Assembly: GCA_036365145.1 (NCBI GenBank)
Contig: JAEOAD010000982.1
Location: 4,986,001 to 5,050,000, forward strand
Reading direction: 5' to 3'
Source: Orientallactaga sibirica
Taxonomy: Eukaryota; Chordata; Mammalia; Rodentia; Dipodidae
DNA: 64,000 nt
Shown: positions 22,330 through 34,321 of the stretch, piece by piece
How positions within the stretch are numbered: the first letter of the stretch is position 1
Layout: the number at the start of each line of letters is the position of its first letter
Notes under the pieces: generated by a model
What the model was told of the DNA's origin: nothing
What the model saw: only the letters and a program-made list of their open reading frames with translations
Databases searched by the model: none
Made by a program: the position numbers and the translations under genes

Positions 22330-23340
22330 CTGGCTTGCAACTCCTAGAATCAGACATTGGTTACAATCCACATTGAGCTGTTGACCGGAAAGACCTACAA
22401 GGACCCCAAAACAAAGCAGGCTTCTATCACAGCACTTGACTACTTGCCTGAGAGGAAAGGTAAGACCCTATTGCTGAAGACACCACATGTTGCCAAAGTA
22501 GAACAGCGAGAGATCCAGCTGAATCTGAAAGGAAGTCAGTATCCAGATGGTTACCCTGTATAGTGCTGTAAAGTACTACATGAGCTGCTGGGGGAAAATG
22601 CCAACAATGTCATGAGCAAGCAGGGGACACTGCTATATGAAACCATGCAACTTGACAAAATGTAATAGTGGCACACAGCCTAGGTGGGTAACCAATTGGT
22701 CTTCACTAGGCTATGGGATCTGTGCAGTGGAAAGGAACTCAGAACAGGAACTAGGGACCAAGTCAGAACTTTATGGAGACAAAGATAATGGACTCCAAGG
22801 AGAAGCTCCTACCAGCCTTCATCCAAAAGTGAGTGTACACCTATCAAGCAGTGAGAACCAGGACAACCATAATCTACCAAGAAGACAAGAATAGATAGCT
22901 GACTCCTCATACAACAGCCAGGGCCCAGGGGAAACCGCAGAGGAACTGGTGAGATGAGCTTCCACCGAGAGCCTGACAATCTGGACCAGGGTGATGCAGA
23001 CAGACACTGAGGATGCTCAAAATGCACCAAAGCAGAAATTAAGAAGTTGCTGAGAGCTCAACACTAAAGTAGAATGAAGCACACCCACCAAGGCTCAGGG
23101 AAGTTTGCAAAAGAAGGGGTAGAAAGAATGTAAGAGCCACAGTGTGGGAAGGGATATCCAGAGACCTGGCTCTCCCCACAATGACTGACTGACACTCTCA
23201 CAACTCATAGCCTACAACTCCACGGTGAATACCAGCAATCCCACCAAGGATAGCCCTCAATGGAGTGGGTGCAGGGAAGAGGTAAATGATGGTACGTACC
23301 ATCATATGAACGGTCCATACAAAGTTTCTAGTTAATAAAA
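22330..23340 (+). mobile_element. L1-like 3' region
   Basis: Shares a segment with 11,300-11,440 and later segments (GCTCAGGGAAGTTTGCAAAA, AGAATGTAAGAGCCACAG, GATGGTACGTACCATCAT) with 60,745-61,055. It ends in TTAATAAAAAG. Three colinear dispersed copies show a repeat family, and an L1 3' UTR is the best guess. The 68-codon frame at 22,357 is part of it. Confidence 0.5.
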
Positions 23341-23348
23341 AGAAGCTT

Positions 23349-23622
23349 GGCCTGGAGAGATAGCTTAGCAGTTACAGCACTTGCCTGCAAAGCCTAAGGA
23401 CCCATGTTCAACTCTCTAGGTCACATGTAAGCCAGATGTGAAAGGTGATGCAAGCACGCATGGTAACACATGCTCACAAGGTGACACAAGCATCTGGAGT
23501 TCGATTATAGTAGCTGGAGGCCCTGGTGCACCAATTCTCTCTCTTTCTTGTTCCCACTCTGTTTCATAAAAAAGTCAGTCTGTTGGGCTTGCCTCAAAAC
23601 ATAAAACAAAATAAAATAAAAT
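23349..23622 (+). mobile_element. Dip-like SINE, extended variant
   Basis: Normal head and tail, but about 35 extra bases precede GCATCTGGAGTTC (an expansion of the GGTG-GCA-CAAG area). The copy at 61,931 has a similar expansion. Confidence 0.8.
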
Positions 23623-23629
23623 AGCTTAT

Positions 23630-25827
23630 TTTTGGCAAACATATTTATTGATTTCAGGTTTTTCTTTACCATTGATTTTTAAAACATGTTGATGTAGCTC
23701 ACTGTATTTCATTTATTTTAATTTTGGTCTAATATTTCACAGAGTAAACTGTCAAGATTTACTTGACTGAACGAATTTGGACACGATCTGCAGATTGAAA
23801 ACCTCTGTTTTAAGCTATTACCCCCTTCTTGTTGTGCAGGCTCTACACATCTAGGTGAAATCAGTTTCTACAACAGAGGTCAGTAGGCTGCAGTTATGAG
23901 GTCAATAATGGATTTTACTGGTTTTACAAAGTTTGTGGGAACAGAGCCATATTCATTCATAATGACTCTGATTGTTTTCAGCCTAGAAAAGTATAACTGA
24001 GACCCTTGTACAAGCACACAGAACCTAAATTATTTAGTATATAGAACCTTACAAAATATTTATTCCAAGCCCTACTTCAGAGTCTTAATAAAGCACCTAA
24101 CCTCAAAACTAAGATTAATAAACATAAGCAAAGATGGTTTCATGATGCTAGGTGGGGAAAATAAGTGGCTTACAAAAATTCCAAGTAGTAGTCATCAGTG
24201 AAAAGGTTCAAAATGGAGATTACTGACCTCACTCAAGAGCATTCCACAATAGATCCTTTTCACCTTCACAGACAAGGCATCAATGGCTTTACTATTTTTA
24301 TATGATTCATTGGCCCAGCAACCTTATTGCCATTATTGGAAGCTTGTGATGGGTTTTCCTGTCAACTCAGACTAGCTCAAGGCTAGTGAGAGAACCCCAA
24401 GTACCCCTAAGATTGGTATCCAGTAAGCACTTTTGGAATGAAAGTTTCCCTTCATCATGACAATGCTTAGTTTCAAGGATCAATTTTATTTGTAGGAAAG
24501 TCACCTGCCCACAACTTGATTTTCACCCCATCACACTCAGTTTTAATTTTACACAGACAAACTTTCATTTACATCAATCAATGTTCCTGTCTTCTGACAC
24601 CAGGAGAGCACCTACAGTTGTCAGAGTGGGATTTATTTTCAACTCACCCATCAGACTTCCTTTATTTCCTTAATTTTAAGGATGCTTTTAACAGTTATCC
24701 TTGAAATACCCCCTTTTTTCTGGCTTCAAGAAAAACCACCTTCTACTCCCTCTCTTTCTATGGCCAGAAGAGAGGCATTCTCTAAGCAAGTAGGCCTTGG
24801 TATTTGCCAGAAAAGTCTCAAGGGAATATGAAACACATCCACACATTTCTCTCAAGATCAGAAACATGTACTCAAGTCTCTCCAGGGAAATATTGATAAG
24901 GAACTTCTTTTTATTCAAAAATATTTTTCTTTAAATATGATGAATGTTACTTGGTGAAACCCACACAACATGAAAAGACACAGGCTGTTGTTTTAAGGTT
25001 CTCTCTGTGTAATACCAGCCTGAAGTGTTAAAAATGTGTATCTTGATTCAACTTAATCTCCAGCTGGCAATTCGTTTCAGGCCCATGTCACCTGCAAAGC
25101 CATAGACCTGGGCAAGGCTCATTGAAGCAGCTGGCTGTTTGAGGATGCAGAAGGAATCCGGAGTACAAGGCAAAAGTATTTCAGGTTCCCTGCCAAGAAA
25201 TCACCAAAGAATGTGTTCAAGGTTCTCAAGTCTCCTGATAACACAGGGTCAGGACTGGCACTGTTGAGCCCGGAAACTGAGAATATGAGACACAGAGAGA
25301 GGGGGAAATGTGTTTATGGTGGCTGCCTGCTGTTTGGATCACAAACACAAAATGTTGCTGATTGTTGAAAAACTCAAATTACAGGCCTCAGCTTTACATA
25401 TTTTTATTAATCACCTTCTATAAGTTGTAAGGGCCACACACTAAGGCAAATAAGAATCATGCCATTTAGAATCATGCTTGGTTTTCTAGCTGGAAATTCA
25501 CAATGGACTTATGAGGTCAATAGGAAAGATATCTCTGAGTCCTAAGGGGGTATATACAGAGACAAGGAGAGCTGTGTCCTGTATTGAAGACTTCTGAACA
25601 AAGGTCATCTGCCTCCTATTCCTTCTGAACACACACAGCCAGCAAATCCAGGCTTTTCATTTGGCAGGAAGTTTTCTACCTCTTGAGGGTGATAAGCAAA
25701 GGTTATGATATGCTACTTTGGATGCTCAAAGAAAGCAAACTCCAGAAATAATCTTTGCCTCTGTTAAAGATGACAATGATATGGCTGAACTATTCGTTCT
25801 CTAGACAGCCCCCCAAAAGAAGCTGTA
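23630..25827. other. unannotated non-coding stretch
   Basis: Includes a less AT-rich patch at about 25,070-25,330. No repeat, exon structure or conserved protein frame recognised. Confidence 0.35.
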
Positions 25828-25878
25828 AGCCTCCCAAGTGCTGGGATTAAAGGCTTGCTCCACCATACCCGCTGTAAC
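25828..25878 (-). mobile_element. B1 fragment, antisense
   Basis: CCTCCCAAGTGCTGGGATTA followed by AAGGCTTGCTCCACCA is the reversed 5' third of B1. The rest is missing. Confidence 0.75.
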
Positions 25879-25963
25879 CATGTTTTAATAATGACATTTG
25901 ACCTGTATTAAGGGACATAAGTGACAGGCAGGAGCTTGGATACGTATAATTAAAACGTTATTG

Positions 25964-26325
25964 GGGTGTTGGGGAGGTGGATTAGTTGTTAAAGTGCTTG
26001 CTTCAACACCATGAGGAATTGAGTTTGATGCCCAGTACCCATGTAAAAAGAATGTGAGGTGTGGTGGCATGTGCCTATAATCCTAACACTGGAGAACTAA
26101 AGGCAGGAGGATCGGCTTGCTGGCTGGACAGCCAATAGCACAATGGGCAAGTTCCAACCCAATGATAGACACTGTCTCAAAAAATAAAATTAAATTTAAA
26201 CAGATGGATGGCATTCTTAAGAGATGTTATCCAAGGTTGTCTTTTGGTCTCCACATGCATGTGCATCCACATGCATGCACACCCTCTCTCTCACCCATCC
26301 AGCCACATACATGCACACACAGATG
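25964..26325 (+). mobile_element. long tRNA-headed SINE
   Basis: TGTTGGGGAGGTGGATTAG head, GTGTGGTGGCATGTGCCTAT, GACACTGTCTCAAAAAATAA, CTCCACATGCATGTGCATCC, CA-rich tail. All family blocks are in order. Confidence 0.78.
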
Positions 26326-26330
26326 CTTTA

Positions 26331-27284
26331 AAAATTACTGAGAGAGAATCCAGTATGTGTTTCATTCCTGCCTAAACATTTATTATTGATTCTGTCCTAT
26401 TAATATTTTTTCTCCACTGGCAGAATTTTTTTCTAGAAGGTTTTCATTTATTTCAGCAGTGTAGTTCCAATTAAATCATTAACATGTCACTCTGCCTTAC
26501 ACAATGTCTGTTCTAATTTGAATAGTTATATTAAGTACATAGAAAACTCCTATAAACACAGAATTTATTTACTCATCCACTTTCTTGTTCACTTGGCAAC
26601 ATATGAAGCCTAATTCTTAGCCTGTTCTAATTTCTATCTGTCCCCCACACATCAGCGCAGACACAGAGATAGACATTTCTATCTTTCCCTGCACCTTTGT
26701 GCACCTCACTGATGTGGGAGTGCACCACCAAGGAAGAGTATAGCAGAAGGTCAAACTATCTTGGCTTTTTAGCTATGCAATTCACACTGTTTCTCTAGGA
26801 AGCAGTTAAGGTGACTTGTCTTGAACACAAAACAGCCAGAAAAGTGTCATTAATAGCCTGCATTCTGTATGAGTTCCTCTGGGCACTGTATCCCTGGTGG
26901 TATGTAGTTTTCTTTGGGAGTTCCAACGTTTGCAATTGGGATTTTCCCTCTCATCTCTCTTTAGAAAAGAAAATCCTTGTGAAGACACTTTCATCTGCAA
27001 GTTAAACTAGCAATTGAGAAGAAATTCATCTCATCCTGGAGTCCTTACAAATGACTCTGCAACTTATTACAAGTTAAACCACCTTGATAGGATGATGGGA
27101 AGAGCAGGGGATATTTCCTATGCATTTGTTTTATCACTCTATTATTTTTAGAAAATTTCCTACTAGGTAGGCAAATAAAACCCAACATATGTGTTACTTT
27201 TGGCTGACAGAATTGATCCCACATTGTGGATTAAACCTGATAATATCTCTTTTTAAAATGTTTTCATTATAAGGTGCTAAACTT
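26331..27284. other. unannotated non-coding stretch
   Basis: No recognised element. Overlapping 64-codon frames on both strands near 26,806-27,005 are chance frames. Confidence 0.35.
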
Positions 27285-27600
27285 CATCTTATGGTAGATT
27301 TTGAAAGTCCTCCAAAGACACATACATTGGCTTGATACCAAGAGTGGCACCATTTAAAGGTAGCAGAAACTATAGGAAGTGAGGTTGTGGGGAGATCATT
27401 ACATTACTGGGTGTGTACCCTTGAAGGAGGTTATAAGATTCCAGTATGTTCTTTATCCATTCTCTTTTCACTTGTTCTTGATGTAAGCAGTTTTATTCTG
27501 CCACACACTCTCACCATGATGCCTAAGCAGAGATCCAAAGCCATGAAGTTGCTCATAGACTAGAAAATCCACAAACTTGAGGCAAAATAAAACGTTTCTG
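27285..27600 (+). mobile_element. possible old MaLR/MLT1-like solo LTR
   Basis: TACCAAGAGTGGCACCATTT, a long GGAGGTTATAAGATTCC-type middle, TCACCATGATGCC and an AATAAAACG end resemble an old mammalian MaLR LTR. Confidence 0.4.
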
Positions 27601-27631
27601 TTTACAAGAGAATTATATCAGATATTTTTAT

Positions 27632-27797
27632 TTTTTAATTATTTTATTTTATCGTTTTTTTCAGGTAGGGTCTCACTCTAGCTCAGGCTGATCTGGAATT
27701 CACTATGTAGTCTCAGAGTGGCCTCGAACTCATGGTGATCCTCCTACCTCTGCCTTCCGAGTGCTGGGATTAAAGGCGTGCGCCACCACCCTGGCTA
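27632..27797 (-). mobile_element. B1 copy A (left boundary of duplication)
   Basis: Antisense B1 with a T-rich start and end CCACCACCCTGGCT. Flanked by matching 17-bp target repeats (27,615-27,631 and 27,798-27,814, ATATnnGATATTTTTAT). Diagnostic bases: CTGATCTGG, ACTATGTAGTCTCAGAG, GGTGATCC, GCGTGCGCC. Confidence 0.92.
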
Positions 27798-28361
27798 ATA
27801 TTGGATATTTTTATAGTGACAGAAAGTTGACTAATATTCATGAATTGTTCTTGTTTTAATTTGGTGCTTTGAAATAAAATAAAATTAGATGGTTGAGGAA
27901 TTTCTTGTACTACCTTCTGAATATTTGCCTTGATTTATCAACTTATGTATTTATATTTACAGTTTTGCTATTTCAAGGCCCAACATTGTCCCAGGGCATA
28001 ATTTGAAAGTAAGGAAATGAAGATTAAAGTGGAAGAAACTTTAAAAATGTATGTCTGTGGGGCTGGGAATATATCATAGTAGTTGAGTTTTTTCTTTTTT
28101 TACTGTTTTAGACCAAATACATTTTGATTCATAACAACCTCATAGCACTTTGCCAAAAATAATTTACTGATATTTATGGATTAGAAAATGATAGACATAG
28201 AAAAGTTGTAACAAAATAATGCAACAGAAGAAAATATAAAAGATGAATGGGCGACTGAAATAAAGGTCCTATCCCTAGGTCAACAGGCATTTCTAGGGTT
28301 AAGTTTTTGCCTAGCATACAGAAGGGGGTGGACACATTACCCAGTAGTAAATAAAATGAAA

Positions 28362-28648
28362 TGAAAAAAAAAAGAAAGAAAAAGAATATAAAAAAGGGGA
28401 AAGGAGGTATGAAGGAGAAGGGAAAGAAGGTAAAAGGGAAAGTAAACAGGAAAGGGGAAAAGAACAGAAGAGGGAAAGGGAAAGGAAAGGAAAGAAGAAA
28501 GGGAAAGGAAAAGAAGAGGAGGGGAGAGAAAAGGAAAGTAAGGAAAAGGGAGAGGGAAGAAAGGGAAGGAAAGGGAAGGGAAGGGAAGGAAAGATTAGGG
28601 AAGGGAAGATTAGGGAAGGAAAAGAAAAGGTCAGGGAAGGAAAAGGCA
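28362..28648. repeat. polypurine tract, copy 1
   Basis: About 287 bases with only about a dozen pyrimidines on the plus strand, built from GGGAA/GGAAA pentamers with two GATTAGGG interruptions. The long Lys/Glu/Arg frame on plus and Phe/Ser/Pro frames on minus come from this composition and are not genes. Confidence 0.9.
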
Positions 28649-29296
28649 TTACTTTGGGAGTTTTGTCTTCTGATTTCAGATTCCAACAACTGTGTGCCTT
28701 CTCAGAGTTCTCAACAAGATACAGTTGACTGGTTAATTAGAAGGAATTTCAGAATCTGAACATATTTACTCCCATTCCAAAAGGGTTACATGCTGAGTGC
28801 CAAAAGCAATTATATTTTCTGACAATTTGGACAAAATCTTGACACATGGAATTTTTCGAGATTTAAATCAAAGTGGTGAGTTTCAGAAACTTAAAAGTGA
28901 TGAATTTTTAGAGACATCAAAGTGAGTTCAAATTAAAATTCTATGGAGTAAGGATCATGCATGTGATGAGTTCATCAAACTATAGCCTAAATTATATATG
29001 AACACATAAACAAGGGCATGTAAAACTGAGACTTAGGAAGAAGGAGAGTGTGGGGTGTCAGTTGCCTGGGTGTGGCATGTAACTATAATTCTCTCTGCAA
29101 GACATTAGTTTGGGAGGACATGAAATGCCTTTGGAATTACAATGACCTTAAGAAAAGGAAAATTCGTTAAACAAATTCTAAGGAGGAAGGCAGAATGAGA
29201 TTAGGGCATTGCAGAGTCTAAAACATATTTGTAATTTTCTCCAAAGGCAGGCAGGCAGGCAGAGAATGTGGGGTTCACTTAAAGAAGATTGAAAAT

Positions 29297-29304
29297 TTCT
29301 TTGT

Positions 29305-29341
<37 letters not shown>

Positions 29342-29900
29342 GTTCACATGTGTGCATGGGTATGTGGAGGTGCATGTGGAGGACAGAGGAAAACCTTGGG
29401 TATCATTCCTCAGGTATGCTCTTCCCTTAATTTTTGCATGTGTTTACGTGTGTGTGTGGTGTCATGTATTTCTTTCCTTGAGACATGGTCTCTTGCTCAA
29501 CCTGGAGCTGAGTCTGTCAGGGAGCCCCAACCATTCTCTGGTCTCCACGTCCCATGACACAAGTGGGCATATCTAGTGTTTTACTGGGGTATTAGGAGTT
29601 ACCCTTCATGGTCTCTGGACTCAGATACCTTCGTGCTTAAGCTACAAGTGCTATTAATTAACCTCTGGTTCATCTCCCCAGAGCACTGTCCGCTTTTAAA
29701 AGACAAGTTCTCTGACTTATGTGGAAGGTGCCATGTGGACTGGACTGGTGGGCCAGCAAGCCTTGAGGAACTGCCTGCCAGATCTGGGATTACAAGCATG
29801 CAGCACCATGCCTGGCTTTGTAATGCAGATTCTAGGGATCTAACTCAGGTCCTCATACATGCACAGCAAGCACTTTAATGACTAAAACATCTCACCAGAC
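29297..29900 (-). mobile_element. long tRNA-headed SINE(s), antisense, copy 1
   Basis: (GT)n tail, CTTGAGACATGGTCTCTTGC, GGGATTACAAGCATGCAGCA, GATCTAACTCAGGTCCTCAT and CATCTCACCAG head. At about 600 bp it is too long for one element and probably two nested or adjacent copies. Confidence 0.65.
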
Positions 29901-30028
29901 GAAGGCTGTGTTACTGCAGGATGAGTTCAAAACCACTACATGATTAGGACCATGAAAAGGGATATTTCCAGAATTTTGCACCTTTGATGCACACAGAGTA
30001 TTGGTGCTGTATCCAATAAGAAGTGGGC

Positions 30029-30210
30029 TGGAGAGATGGCTTAGCGGTTAAGGTGCTGGCCTGCAAAGCCTAAGGACCTAAGTTTGATTTCTCAGTATCC
30101 ACATAAGCCAGATGCACAACTTGGTGTATGTGTCTGGAGTTCATTTGCAGTGGATGGAGGCCCTAGCTCACCCATTCTCTCTCTCTCTATCTCTCTCTGT
30201 TTCTCTCCCA

Positions 30211-30261
<51 letters not shown>

Positions 30262-30268
30262 AAAATGT
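30029..30268 (+). mobile_element. Dip-like SINE, copy 1
   Basis: GGGCTGGAGAGATGGCTTAG head, CTGCAAAGCCTAAGGACC, CT block, and a long AAAT-repeat tail (about 30,211-30,262). Confidence 0.88.
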
Positions 30269-30900
30269 AAACAAATAAGAAGCAGTAGTTGTCCTAGCTT
30301 GCATGGCCACCATTAAAGTAGACTTGTGAGGCCCCATGGGGTTTCTTTTATTTGCATCTTTTAATATTGACCTGTGGCTTCTGAACTGATCATAACTAAA
30401 TTTAAAGGTTGTACTTAAAGTCCTCTTTGGGAATCAAGCCTTAGGGTTAGATGCTAATCAGACTTGACTTTACACCATGAAGAGACAGTCACCCTAGACA
30501 AACAAACTAAGTTCTATCCTATGATGTTTCATAGCCTAGAGTCATTATTTCACCTCCCCCCTTGGAGAATCTGGCATTTTCCCCTCAACATTATATCTTT
30601 GAGATTCATATTATCACTTTTCACCATTGTCGATGTTCATTGTTGCCAATATTTTAATAGGCACCATCTTATGCCATATATAATTTACCTATTTTCCTTT
30701 GAAGTAATACTTCCATTTTGATTAAACTTCTGCCATATTCCTAGGAGAAATGAGTGTAAATGAACAAAAAAGTCTTATGCAAAAATGTTAATGTCATTAT
30801 TAGTCACATATATACATATTCATGCATATAGATGTGTACATATAGATGATAAAGTAAATATAAGAACTCATAAAGGCAAGAAAAAATAGAAAACATTCTT

Positions 30901-31052
30901 TTTTTTTTTTTTTTTTTGAGGTAGGGTCTCACTCTAGCTCAGGCTGACCTGGAATTCACTGTGTAATCTCAGAGTGGCCTCGAACTCATGGTGATCCTCC
31001 TACCTCTGCCTTCCAGTGCTGGGATTAAAGGCGTGCGCCACCACCCTGGCTA
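30901..31052 (-). mobile_element. hybrid B1 at the duplication junction
   Basis: Left flank TAGAAAACATTCTT (30,887-30,900) belongs to B1 copy B; right flank ATATTGGATATTTTTAT (31,053-31,069) belongs to copy A. Bases at 30,948, 30,961 and 30,966 match copy B. Bases at 30,973, 30,992, 31,012 and 31,036 match copy A. The switch lies in 30,967-30,972. This copy has no matched target repeats of its own. Confidence 0.93.
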
Positions 31053-31612
31053 ATATTGGATATTTTTATAGTGACAGAAAGTTGACTAATATTCATGAAT
31101 TGTTCTTGTTTTAATTTGGTGCTTTGAAATAAAATAAAATTAGATGGTTGAGAATTTCTTGTACTACCTTCTGAATATTTGCCTTGATTTATCAACTTAT
31201 GTATTTATATTTACAGTTTTGCTATTTCAAGGCCCAACATTGTCCCAGGGCATAATTTGAAAGTAAGGAAATGAAGATTAAAGTGGAAGAAACTTTAAAA
31301 ATGTATGTCTGTGGGGCTGGGAATATATCATAGTAGTTGAGTTTTTTCTTTTTACTGTTTTAGACCAAATACATTTTGATTCATAACAACCTCATAGCAC
31401 TTTGCCAAAAATAATTTACTGATATTTATGGATTAGAAAATGATAGACATATAAAAGTTGTAACAAAATAATGCAACAGAAGAAAATATAAAAGATGAAT
31501 GGGCGACTGAAATAAAGGTCCTATCCCTAGGTCAACAGGCATTTCTAGGGTTAAGTTTTTGCCTAGCATACAGAAGGGGTGGACACATTACCCAGTAGTA
31601 AATAAAATGAAA

Positions 31613-31888
31613 TGAAAAAAAAAGAAAGAAAAAGAATATAAAAAAGGGGAAAGGAGGTATGAAGGAGAAGGGAAAGAAGGTAAAAGGGAAAGTAAACAGG
31701 AAAGGGGAAAAGAACAGAAGAGGGAAAGGGAAAGGAAAGGAAAGAAGAAAGGGAAAGGAAAAGAAGAGGAGGGGAGAGAAAAGGAAAGTAAGGAAAAGGG
31801 AGAGGGAAGAAAGGGAAGGAAAGGGAAGGGAAGGGAAGGAAAGATTAGGGAAGGGAAGATTAGGGAAGGAAAAGAAAAGGTCAGGGAA
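31613..31888. repeat. polypurine tract, copy 2
   Basis: Same purine run as at 28,362-28,648, with the A-run at its start one base shorter. Confidence 0.9.
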
Positions 31889-32550
31889 GGAAAAGGCATT
31901 ACTTTGGGAGTTTTGTCTTCTGATTTCAGATTCCAACAACTGTGTGCCTTCTCAGAGTTCTCAACAAGATACAGTTGACTGGTTAATTAGAAGGAATTTC
32001 AGAATCTGAACATATTTACTCCCATTCCAAAAGGGTTACATGCTGAGTGCCAAAAGCAATTATATTTTCTGACAATTTGGACAAAATCTTGACACATGGA
32101 ATTTTTCGAGATTTAAATCAAAGTGGTGAGTTTCAGAAACTTAAAAGTGATGAATTTTTAGAGACATCAAAGTGAGTTCAAATTAAAATTCTATGGAGTA
32201 AGGATCATGCATGTGATGAGTTCATCAAACTATAGCCTAAATTATATATGAACACATAAACAAGGGCATGTAAAACTGAGACTTAGGAAGAAGGAGAGTG
32301 TGGGGTGTCAGTTGCCTGGGTGTGGCATGTAACTATAATTCTCTCTGCAAGACATTAGTTTGGGAGGACATGAAATGCCTTTGGAATTACAATGACCTTA
32401 AGAAAAGGAAAATTCGTTAAACAAATTCTAAGGAGGAAGGCAGAATGAGATTAGGGCATTGCAGAGTCTAAAACATATTTGTAATTTTCTCCAAAGGCAG
32501 GCAGGCAGGCAGAGAATGTGGGGTTCACTTAAAGAAGATTGAAAATTTCT

Positions 32551-32554
32551 TTGT

Positions 32555-32591
<37 letters not shown>

Positions 32592-33155
32592 GTTCACATG
32601 TGTGCATGGGTATGTGGAGGTGCATGTGGAGGACAGAGGAAAACCTTGGGTATCATTCCTCAGGTATGCTCTTCCCCCTTAATTTTTGCATGTGTTTACG
32701 TGTGTGTGTGGTGTCATGTATTTCTTTCCTTGAGACATGGTCTCTTGCTCAACCTGGAGCTGAGTCTGTCAGGGAGCCCCAACCATTCTCTGGTCTCCAC
32801 GTCCCATGACACAAGTGGGCATATCTAGTGTTTTACTGGGGTATTAGGAGTTACCCTTCATGGTCTCTGGACTCAGATACCTTCGTGCTTAAGCTACAAG
32901 TGCTATTAATTAACCTCTGGTTCATCTCCCCAGAGCACTGTCCGCTTTTTAAAAGACAAGTTCTCTGACTTATGTGGAAGGTGCCATGTGGACTGGACTG
33001 GTGGGCCAGCAAGCCTTGAGGAACTGCCTGCCAGATCTGGGATTACAAGCATGCAGCACCATGCCTGGCTTTGTAATGCAGATTCTAGGGATCTAACTCA
33101 GGTCCTCATACATGCACAGCAAGCACTTTAATGACTAAAACATCTCACCAGACGA
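32551..33155 (-). mobile_element. long tRNA-headed SINE(s), antisense, copy 2
   Basis: Duplicate of 29,297-29,900. It differs by a CC gain near 32,675 and one extra T near 32,950. Confidence 0.65.
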
Positions 33156-33283
33156 AGGCTGTGTTACTGCAGGATGAGTTCAAAACCACTACATGATTAG
33201 GACCATGAAAAGGGATATTTCCAGAATTTTGCACCTTTGATGCACACAGAGTATTGGTGCTGTATCCAATAAGAAGTGGGCTG

Positions 33284-33465
33284 GAGAGATGGCTTAGCGG
33301 TTAAGGTGCTGGCCTGCAAAGCCTAAGGACCTAAGTTTGATTTCTCAGTATCCACATAAGCCAGATGCACAACTTGGTGTATGTGTCTGGAGTTCATTTG
33401 CAGTGGATGGAGGCCCTAGCTCACCCATTCTCTCTCTCTCTATCTCTCTCTCTGTTTCTCTCCCA

Positions 33466-33516
<51 letters not shown>

Positions 33517-33521
33517 AAAAT
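33284..33521 (+). mobile_element. Dip-like SINE, copy 2
   Basis: Duplicate of 30,029-30,268. One extra CT unit, and the AAAT tail length may also differ. Confidence 0.88.
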
Positions 33522-34156
33522 GTAAACAAATAAGAAGCAGTAGTTGTCCTAGCTTGCATGGCCACCATTAAAGTAGACTTGTGAGGCCCCATGGGGTTTC
33601 TTTTATTTGCATCTTTTAATATTGACCTGTGGCTTCTGAACTGATCATAACTAAATTTAAAGGTTGTACTTAAAGTCCTCTTTGGGAATCAAGCCTTAGG
33701 GTTAGATGCTAATCAGACTTGACTTTACACCATGAAGAGACAGTCACCCTAGACAAACAAACTAAGTTCTATCCTATGATGTTTCATAGCCTAGAGTCAT
33801 TATTTCACCTCCCCCCTTGGAGAATCTGGCATTTTCCCCTCAACATTATATCTTTGAGATTCATATTATCACTTTTCACCATTGTCGATGTTCATTGTTG
33901 CCAATATTTTAATAGGCACCATCTTATGCCATATATAATTTACCTATTTTCCTTTGAAGTAATACTTCCATTTTGATTAAACTTCTGCCATATTCCTAGG
34001 AGAAATGAGTGTAAATGAACAAAAAAGTCTTATGCAAAAATGTTAATGTCATTATTAGTCACATATATACATATTCATGCATATAGATGTGTACATATAG
34101 ATGATAAAGTAAATATAAGAACTCATAAAGGCAAGAAAAAAATAGAAAACATTCTT

Positions 34157-34307
34157 TTTTTTTTTTTTTTGAGGTAGGGTCTCACTCTAGCTCAGGCTGA
34201 CCTGGAATTCACTGTGTAATCTCAGGGTGGCCTCGAACTCATGGCGATCCTCCTACCTCTGCCTCCCAAGTGCTGGGATTAAAGGCGTGTGCCACCATGC
34301 CTGGCTT
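34157..34307 (-). mobile_element. B1 copy B (right boundary of duplication)
   Basis: Antisense B1 flanked by perfect 14-bp target repeats TAGAAAACATTCTT (34,143-34,156 and 34,308-34,321). Diagnostic bases: CTGACCTGG, ACTGTGTAATCTCAGGG, GGCGATCC, GCGTGTGCC. Confidence 0.93.
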
Positions 34308-34321
34308 TAGAAAACATTCTT

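Larger units (their letters stand above)
27711..30966. repeat. tandem duplication unit 1 (3,256 bp)
   Basis: Repeated as 30,967-34,219. Reading the copies side by side I saw one base substitution (near 28,200 versus 31,451: G/T) and about ten 1-2 bp indels, nearly all in homopolymers or short tandem repeats. Contains a purine tract, a long antisense SINE and a Dip-like SINE. Confidence 0.93.
30967..34219. repeat. tandem duplication unit 2 (3,253 bp)
   Basis: Second copy of 27,711-30,966, direct orientation, no spacer. Same internal elements in the same order. Confidence 0.93.

Noticed and set aside
22357..22563. 68-codon frame looking like part of a globular protein
   Set aside because: The underlying DNA recurs at 11,300-11,440 in a dispersed repeat; no start context or domain recognised.
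28559..28620. TTAGGG-like units suggesting an interstitial telomere repeat
   Set aside because: Only two GATTAGGG occurrences inside GGGAA repeats; no tandem hexamer array.
28174..28759. Long Lys/Arg/Glu and Phe/Ser/Pro frames (up to 171 codons), repeated at 31,532-32,009
   Set aside because: They are translations of the polypurine tract and are open only because of its composition.
30029..30110. tRNA-like sequences with A and B boxes (here and at about 25 other places)
   Set aside because: They are heads of SINEs with fixed 3' bodies and tails, not tRNA genes; the cloverleaf is degenerate.
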